Of a stretch of DNA of 64,000 nt, positions 59,289-64,000 are shown piece by piece (the first letter of the stretch is position 1; each line of letters starts with the position of its first letter). Below the pieces are notes generated by a model, which ran no database searches, was not told where the DNA came from, and was given only the letters and a program-made list of their open reading frames with translations. Origin of the DNA: Haladaptatus halobius (GTDB lineage: Archaea; Halobacteriota; Halobacteria; Halobacteriales; Haladaptataceae); contig NZ_CP085335.1 in assembly GCF_020618475.1 (NCBI RefSeq), forward strand, positions 310,001-374,000. Direction: 5' to 3'. A program made the translations under genes and the position numbers.

Positions 59289-61394
59289 ATGAGCCACGAC
59301 GACTACCCAACTGACAACCCCGCGGTGGTGACGTGCGGTCTCCCCTACGCGAACGGGGACTTACACATCGGTCACCTGCGGACGTACGTTAGCGGCGACG
59401 TTCTGGCACGGGCGTTCGGAAAACTCGACCAACGGACGGCCTTCGTCTCCGGGTCGGATATGCACGGAACGCCGGTCGCCGTCAACGCCGAGAAGGAGGG
59501 CGTCTCGCCGCGCGAGTTCGCGCTCCGCCACCACGAGAAGTACGAAGCGACGTTCCCGAAGTTCGGTATCGAGTTCGACAATTACGGCCACACCGACGAC
59601 GAGACGAACACTGAACTCACCCGCGAAATCGTCCGCAAACTGGACGAGGAGGGGTACGTATACGAGAAGGAGATCATGGTCGCGTGGGACCCCGTCGAGG
59701 ACGACCCGCTTCCCGACCGTTACGTCGAGGGAACCTGTCCCTACTGCGGCGCGCACGCCCGCGGCGATGAGTGTGACGAGGGTTGCGGTCGCCACCTCGA
59801 ACCCGGCGAGATCGAAGACCCGACGAGCACTCTGACCGGCAATCCTGCGGAGTACCGCGAGCGGACGCACAAGTTCTTCCGCGTCTCGGAGTTGCAGGAG
59901 TACCTGAAGGGGTTCATCGACCGCCTCGAAGGGACGGACAACGCGAAGAACCAGCCCCGCGAGTGGATAGAGGGCGAACTCAAGGACTGGTGTATCACAC
60001 GCGACATGGACTGGGGTATCGACTACCCGGAGAGTAGCGTTGCTCCTCGGGAGCAACGAGACAGAGACGGTGAAACCGTCGAAGATAGCGAAGACCTCGT
60101 GCTCTACGTCTGGGTGGATGCACCGATAGAGTACATCGCCAGCACGAAACAGTACACCGAGCGCGTCGGCGCGGACATCTTCGACTGGGAAGACGTGTGG
60201 AAGGATGACGGGGAGATCGTTCACATCATCGGACGCGACATCATCCAGCACCACACCGTCTTCTGGCCCGCGATGCTCCGTGTCGCGGGGTTCAACGAAC
60301 CGCGCGCGGTCATGGCAAGCGGCTTTGTCAATCTCGACGGCGAGGGGTTCTCGACCAGTCGCAACCGCGCGGTCTGGGCCGACGATTATCTGGTCGAAGG
60401 CTTCGACCCCGACCTCCTGCGCTACTATCTCACCACGACCGGCGGCTTCGAGCGCGACGTGAACTTCTCGTGGAACCAGTTCCAAGAGCGCGTCAACGGC
60501 GAACTGGTCGGCACGGTCGGCAACTTCGTCTACCGGAGTCTGCTCTTCGCGGCGCGGAACTACGACGGCGCGCCAGACGCCGAAGCGAGCGACGAGGTTC
60601 GCCACCGCATCGAATCGGCCGTCGACGACTTCGCGGCGGCCATCAACGACTACTCGCTCAAACGACTCGGCGACGCCGCGACCGCGCTCGCCGCCTTCGG
60701 CAACGAGTACATCCAGCGCAACGAACCGTGGAAACTGACCGACGACGACCCCGACCGGGCCGAACAGGTCATCTACGACTGTGTGCAGTTGTCGAAGGCG
60801 CTCGCCGTGCTGTTCGCCCCCGTCCTCCCCGACGCGGCGGCGACCCTCTGGTCGCAACTCGGCGAGGATGGTTCCGTTCACGATGCCGCGCTGGACGACG
60901 CGCTCGCCGCACCTCGCGGCGACTTCGGCGAACCGAACGAACTGTTCGAGAAGATAGAGGACGAGCGCGTCGAGGAGCTGAACGAGAAGTTACGGGAGCG
61001 CATCGAAGCGGCTACGTCGGACGACGAGGAAGCGGAAGACGAAACCGTGAACGACGACTTCCAACCCGTCTCGGACGACCGCATCAGCTTCGACGAGTTC
61101 CAAGACCTCGACCTCCGGGTCGGGCGCATCGAGACCGCGGAGCCGATAGAGGGCGCCGATGCTCTCGTCCGCCTCGAAGTCGACATCGGCGTCGAAACGC
61201 GCCAGATCGTCGCGGGGCTGAAACAGCTTCACGACGTGGACGACCTTCCGGGGACGAAGATAGTCGTGGTGGTGAACCTCGAAAAAGCCGAACTGTTCGG
61301 CGTCGAGAGTAACGGAATGTTGCTGGCTGCGGGCGAGCAGGCCGACCTACTGACGACCTACGGCGACGCCGAGCCGGGAACGAAGATACAGTAA
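59289..61394 (+). CDS. metG: Methionine--tRNA ligase with C-terminal tRNA-binding domain
   Basis: Class I synthetase charging initiator and elongator tRNA-Met. The 701-residue product has CGLPYANGDLHIGHLRTYVSGDVLARA (HIGH motif), a zinc knuckle CPYCGAHARGDECDEGC, YVWVDAPIEYI, and in place of KMSKS the variant GEGFSTSRN, common in haloarchaea. Anticodon-binding helices follow. The last 110 residues are an OB-fold tRNA-binding domain (FDEFQDLDLRVGRIETAEPIEGADALVRLEVDIG), preceded by an acidic linker. It has a Shine-Dalgarno and a 220-nt leader, unusual for haloarchaeal genes. Confidence 0.96.
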   Translation: MSHDDYPTDNPAVVTCGLPYANGDLHIGHLRTYVSGDVLARAFGKLDQRTAFVSGSDMHGTPVAVNAEKEGVSPREFALRHHEKYEATFPKFGIEFDNYGHTDDETNTELTREIVRKLDEEGYVYEKEIMVAWDPVEDDPLPDRYVEGTCPYCGAHARGDECDEGCGRHLEPGEIEDPTSTLTGNPAEYRERTHKFFRVSELQEYLKGFIDRLEGTDNAKNQPREWIEGELKDWCITRDMDWGIDYPESSVAPREQRDRDGETVEDSEDLVLYVWVDAPIEYIASTKQYTERVGADIFDWEDVWKDDGEIVHIIGRDIIQHHTVFWPAMLRVAGFNEPRAVMASGFVNLDGEGFSTSRNRAVWADDYLVEGFDPDLLRYYLTTTGGFERDVNFSWNQFQERVNGELVGTVGNFVYRSLLFAARNYDGAPDAEASDEVRHRIESAVDDFAAAINDYSLKRLGDAATALAAFGNEYIQRNEPWKLTDDDPDRAEQVIYDCVQLSKALAVLFAPVLPDAAATLWSQLGEDGSVHDAALDDALAAPRGDFGEPNELFEKIEDERVEELNEKLRERIEAATSDDEEAEDETVNDDFQPVSDDRISFDEFQDLDLRVGRIETAEPIEGADALVRLEVDIGVETRQIVAGLKQLHDVDDLPGTKIVVVVNLEKAELFGVESNGMLLAAGEQADLLTTYGDAEPGTKIQ

Positions 61395-61679
61395 TCAGAG
61401 GTCGTCGACGAGACCCGCGAACTCCGCCATCGGGATTATCTCCATCGTCTGCATGTCGAGACCGTAGCGTTCGATACACAGCGACGCTTGGTAGGCCGTG
61501 TCACGACTCTCGGCGTCGATGAGGAGGAGGAAATCGTACTCCCCTAAAATCGCGTACGTCTCTTCCAACGCCGCGTCGTGCTGCTCCAGCTCCGTCCGGA
61601 CGTCGCCCCAGATAGACGCGAGCTCTTGGACGTTCTGATAGTTCTGTTCGACGTTGACGAGCGACGCGTATTTGGACAT
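61395..61679 (-). CDS. GYD-domain protein
   Basis: 94 residues from MSKYASLVNVEQNYQNVQELASIWGDVRTELEQHDAALEETYAILGEYDFLLLIDAESRDTAYQASLCIERYGLDMQTMEIIPMAEFAGLVDDL. The G-E-Y-D at about residues 50-53 gives the family its name, and the fold is a ferredoxin-like stress/ligand domain. Function unknown. A longer frame beginning MSPSKPEN adds eight residues. Its stop codon abuts the metG stop codon (61394/61395), convergent. Confidence 0.8.
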   Translation of the reverse strand: MSKYASLVNVEQNYQNVQELASIWGDVRTELEQHDAALEETYAILGEYDFLLLIDAESRDTAYQASLCIERYGLDMQTMEIIPMAEFAGLVDDL

Positions 61680-61818
61680 ATTTTCCGGTTTTGAAGGGGA
61701 CACAAATAGCGGTTGTGGCTAGTTTTCATACCTTCGCCTGCTTTCGTTTTCGCCCGCAGTGGACTCGACCGTGAGTTAACTGCGAGGTTTTTTTGCACAA
61801 TCACACCAATCTACGGCC

Positions 61819-63567
61819 ATGAGAAATGTGAAGATCGTCTGCACCCTCGGACCTGCGTCCGCTTCGCAGAGTCGGGTTCGAGAGCTCGCGGACGCCGGAA
61901 TGACGGTCGCCCGGGTCAACGCTAGTCACGGGTCGTGCGACGACAGAGCCGAACTCGTCGAGACGATTCGCCGAGCGGACGAAGCCACCGAAAGTCCGCT
62001 AGCCGCGATGCTCGACCTCCAAGGCCCCGAGATTCGAACCGCGGAGGTCGAGGAGCCGATCACGCTCGAAACCGGTTCGACCGTCCAGTTCGTGGAGGGC
62101 GACGACGCGACGCCGGAGGAGGTCGGTCTGTCGGTCGGCATCACCGGCGCCGAACCGGGTGACGCCATCCTCTTAGACGACGGACGAATCGAGACGAGGG
62201 TTGAGCGAGTCGAGGACGACGCCGTCGTCACCCGCGTCGTCAGCGGCGGCGAACTCCGCAGTCGGAAAGGCGTCAACGTCCCCGGCGTCGAACTCGGTCT
62301 GGACACCGTTACCGAGAAAGACCGCGGCGACCTCGCGCTCGCCGCCGAGAAAGAGGTCGATTTCGTCGCCGCGAGCTTCGTCCGCGACGCGGACGACGTG
62401 TACGAGGTGAGCAAGGTGCTCGAAGAGGCCGGTGCCGATATCCCCATCATCGCCAAGATAGAGCGCCGCGGCGCGGTCGAGAACTTAAACGAGATAGTCG
62501 ACGCGGCCTACGGCGTGATGGTCGCCCGCGGCGACCTCGGCGTCGAGTGTCCGATGGAGGACGTGCCGATGATTCAGAAGCGCATCATTCGCACCTGCCA
62601 GCGGGAGGGCGTCCCCGTCATTACCGCGACGGAGATGCTCGATTCGATGGTTCACTCGCGCAGACCGACGCGCGCGGAAGCCTCCGACGTGGCGAACGCA
62701 GTGCTCGACGGAACCGACGCCGTGATGCTCTCCGGTGAAACCGCGGTCGGCGACCACCCCGTCCGCGTCGTCGAGACGATGGACAGAATCGTCCGCGAGG
62801 TCGAAGGGAGCGAGGAATACGCCGAAACACTCGAACAGCGCGTCCCGGCTGGTGACGACACCCGAACCGACGCGCTGGCTCGGTCGGCGCGCTACCTCGC
62901 CCGCGACATCGGCGCGAGCGCGGTCGTCGCGGCCAGCGAGTCCGGCTACACCGCGCTGAAGGTGGCGAAGTTTCGCCCCGGCGTCCCGGTCGTGGCGACG
63001 ACGCCGAACGACCGCGTCCGACGAAAGCTCACGCTCTCGTGGGGTGTCAACGCCCAGTACATCGACCTCGGTCGGAGCGTCGAGACTATCATCGAGGACG
63101 GCGTGCAGGCCGCCCTCGACGCGGACGTCGCGGAGAGCGGGGACACCGTGGTCGTGCTCACGGGGATGATGAGCGAACTCGAAGGCTCCGACACGGCGAA
63201 CATGCTCAAAGTCCACGTCGCCGCCCAGACCATCGCCACCGGGCGGAGCGTCGTGCGAGGGCAGACCGCCGGGCCGGTCGCGCGCAGTACGACGGGCGAT
63301 CTCTCCGACGTTCCAGGCGGAACCGTGCTCGTGCTCGAACCGGAGTTCGACGGGGAGTTCACCGGCGATACGTCGCGCCTCGCGGGCATCGTCGACGCCC
63401 GCCCCGGGATGACGGGATACCCGGCGCTGGTCGCCCGCGAACTCGACATTCCGATGGTCAGCGGCGCGCCGCTCGGCCCAGAAGTGGATGACGGCGACGT
63501 CGTGACGATGGACGCCGAGCGCGGCGTCGTCTACGAGGGCGACGTTCGTTCGCGCGACCGCTCGTAG
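61819..63567 (+). CDS. pyk: Pyruvate kinase with C-terminal PEP-utiliser-like domain
   Basis: Converts PEP and ADP to pyruvate and ATP. The 582-residue product begins MRNVKIVCTLGPASASQSRVRELADAGMTVARVNASHG; IAKIERRGAVENLNEIVDAAYGVMVARGDLGVECPMEDVPMIQKRIIRTC is the active-site region; TEMLDSMVHSRRPTRAEASDVANAVLDGTDAVMLSGETAVGDHPV follows. Beyond the usual ending there is an extra domain of about 110 residues like the swivelling domain of PpsA, as in some Bacillus enzymes. In it the His of the T-S-H-A motif is replaced (PGMTGYPALVARELDIPMVSG), so it cannot carry phosphate and is probably structural. A T7 run precedes the gene at 61788-61794. Confidence 0.95.
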   Translation: MRNVKIVCTLGPASASQSRVRELADAGMTVARVNASHGSCDDRAELVETIRRADEATESPLAAMLDLQGPEIRTAEVEEPITLETGSTVQFVEGDDATPEEVGLSVGITGAEPGDAILLDDGRIETRVERVEDDAVVTRVVSGGELRSRKGVNVPGVELGLDTVTEKDRGDLALAAEKEVDFVAASFVRDADDVYEVSKVLEEAGADIPIIAKIERRGAVENLNEIVDAAYGVMVARGDLGVECPMEDVPMIQKRIIRTCQREGVPVITATEMLDSMVHSRRPTRAEASDVANAVLDGTDAVMLSGETAVGDHPVRVVETMDRIVREVEGSEEYAETLEQRVPAGDDTRTDALARSARYLARDIGASAVVAASESGYTALKVAKFRPGVPVVATTPNDRVRRKLTLSWGVNAQYIDLGRSVETIIEDGVQAALDADVAESGDTVVVLTGMMSELEGSDTANMLKVHVAAQTIATGRSVVRGQTAGPVARSTTGDLSDVPGGTVLVLEPEFDGEFTGDTSRLAGIVDARPGMTGYPALVARELDIPMVSGAPLGPEVDDGDVVTMDAERGVVYEGDVRSRDRS

Positions 63568-63599
63568 GTCTTTTGTCGCCGCGCGCCGTATCGCGTCGC

Positions 63600-63779
63600 A
63601 TGTCCGATTGGAAGTTCGACACGGACGAAGTCGGCGACGACGACGCTCCGAAGCGAGAGATTTCGCCGGAGGACGAGACCCTCGAACCGGGGTCTCCATC
63701 GGCCGAGAACGTGTTTTTCGTCCTGCTCGGCGTCTTCATGACCGTCTTCATCTTCCTCCGCCTGCTCGGCTTGGCGTAA
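63600..63779 (+). CDS. DUF7312-like small membrane-anchored protein
   Basis: 59 residues starting MSDWKFDTDEVGDDDAPKREISPEDETLEPGSPSAEN. The N-terminal 37 residues are acidic and probably disordered; residues 38-58 (VFFVLLGVFMTVFIFLRLLGL) form one membrane helix. Conserved small proteins of this layout occur in haloarchaea, with no known function. It lies between pyk and an NfeD-like gene on the same strand. Confidence 0.65.
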   Translation: MSDWKFDTDEVGDDDAPKREISPEDETLEPGSPSAENVFFVLLGVFMTVFIFLRLLGLA

Positions 63780-63817
63780 CCCACAAACCCTTAATCGTTC
63801 GACACCAAGACCACGAC

Positions 63818-64000
63818 ATGGCATCGCCCCTCGATTCGCTCCCGCTCTTGCTCGTCCTCGCGGGTGCGGGGCTCACGCTCGTGGAGGCGCTCATCCCCGG
63901 CGCTCACTTCATCGTCCTCGGCGTCGCGCTCTTGCTCGCGGGGCTGATAGCGGTCGCGTTTCCGCCGCTGGCACAGCCGTTCGTGCTCGCGGCGCTCGTG
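63818..64000 (+). CDS. NfeD-like membrane protein (partial, runs off the window)
   Basis: The first 61 residues are visible: MASPLDSLPLLLVLAGAGLTLVEALIPGAHFIVLGVALLLAGLIAVAF... The pattern of a first helix ending in E-x-x-x-PG, then a second helix with G-x-x-x-L-x-x-G, matches the short NfeD family of membrane-anchored OB-fold proteins, usually encoded next to a stomatin/prohibitin-like protein. The remaining C-terminus is outside the window. Confidence 0.65.
   Translation, partial: MASPLDSLPLLLVLAGAGLTLVEALIPGAHFIVLGVALLLAGLIAVAFPPLAQPFVLAALV

Noticed and set aside
1-64000. CRISPR array, rRNA operon, complete insertion sequence or provirus
   Set aside because: No regularly spaced direct repeats, rRNA sequence, transposase, integrase or phage structural gene was recognised on reading the window.

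Overview
The window reads as a chromosomal segment of a haloarchaeon (class Halobacteria). The evidence is GC-rich coding sequence, very acidic proteins, archaeal-type ribosomal proteins S12, S7 and S10, diphthamide-type EF-2, EF-1-alpha, archaeal lipid enzymes (GGGP synthase, geranylgeranyl reductase), the archaeal CoA route (pantoate kinase, phosphopantothenate synthetase, MfnA), archaeal SepF, and haloarchaea-specific families (HalOD1, DUF5781, DUF5611, DUF7093, DUF7518, DUF7562). A Haladaptatus-like genus is a guess only.

Layout. 1-9.2 kb: a scattered str locus (rps12-rps7, DUF5781 on the other strand, fusA, a tiny zinc-finger gene, ACT protein-homoserine dehydrogenase, tef1a-rps10). 9.3-11.7 kb: rhomboid, tRNA-Ala(CGC), a repeat-rich spacer, an Lrp regulator and a HalOD1 protein. 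11.7-18 kb: UDG, RNB exonuclease, DUF7562, PUA protein, a DUF1028 pseudogene, sepF, DUF5611, DUF7093 and a flavin reductase. 18-24.3 kb: korAB, PHP phosphatase, geranylgeranyl reductase, methyltransferase and cspA. 24.3-34 kb, all minus strand: CoA genes, a secreted Cys-rich peptide, aspS, an ABC exporter operon with its TetR regulator, GGGP synthase and topA. 34-38 kb: a wrecked sensor kinase/response regulator, a MATE exporter and a Tat-exported lytic-transglycosylase-like protein. 38-49.5 kb: gatB, a frameshifted histidine phosphatase, DUF7518-smc-scpA, an aminotransferase, mtnP, a second MATE exporter and a phosphoribosyltransferase. 49.6-64 kb: an intracellular trypsin-like protease, PhzF, a KTSC protein, ppsA, a broken sugar-binding protein, mfnA, a YegP-like protein, a VTT membrane protein, metG, a GYD protein, pyk and a partial NfeD-like gene.

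How the genes connect. Translation genes dominate the left end; aspS and gatB probably belong to one tRNA-dependent amidation route. MfnA (beta-alanine), pantoate kinase and phosphopantothenate synthetase together feed CoA synthesis, although mfnA lies 31 kb from the other two. KorAB with a neighbouring flavin reductase handles ferredoxin electrons. PpsA and Pyk are opposite directions of the PEP/pyruvate step.

Most interesting signals: (1) a 16-codon mini-ORF placed where the transcript should start, followed by a structured leader, upstream of metG; (2) a predicted exported lytic transglycosylase in an organism whose lineage lacks murein; (3) two copies of a hairpin element with compensatory base changes; (4) a hairpin repeating the tRNA-Ala 3' end; (5) three helically phased GTTGCA boxes before the ACT-hom operon; (6) four decaying genes, one broken exactly at a perfect 32-bp palindrome. 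No CRISPR array, rRNA, complete insertion sequence or replication origin was seen.
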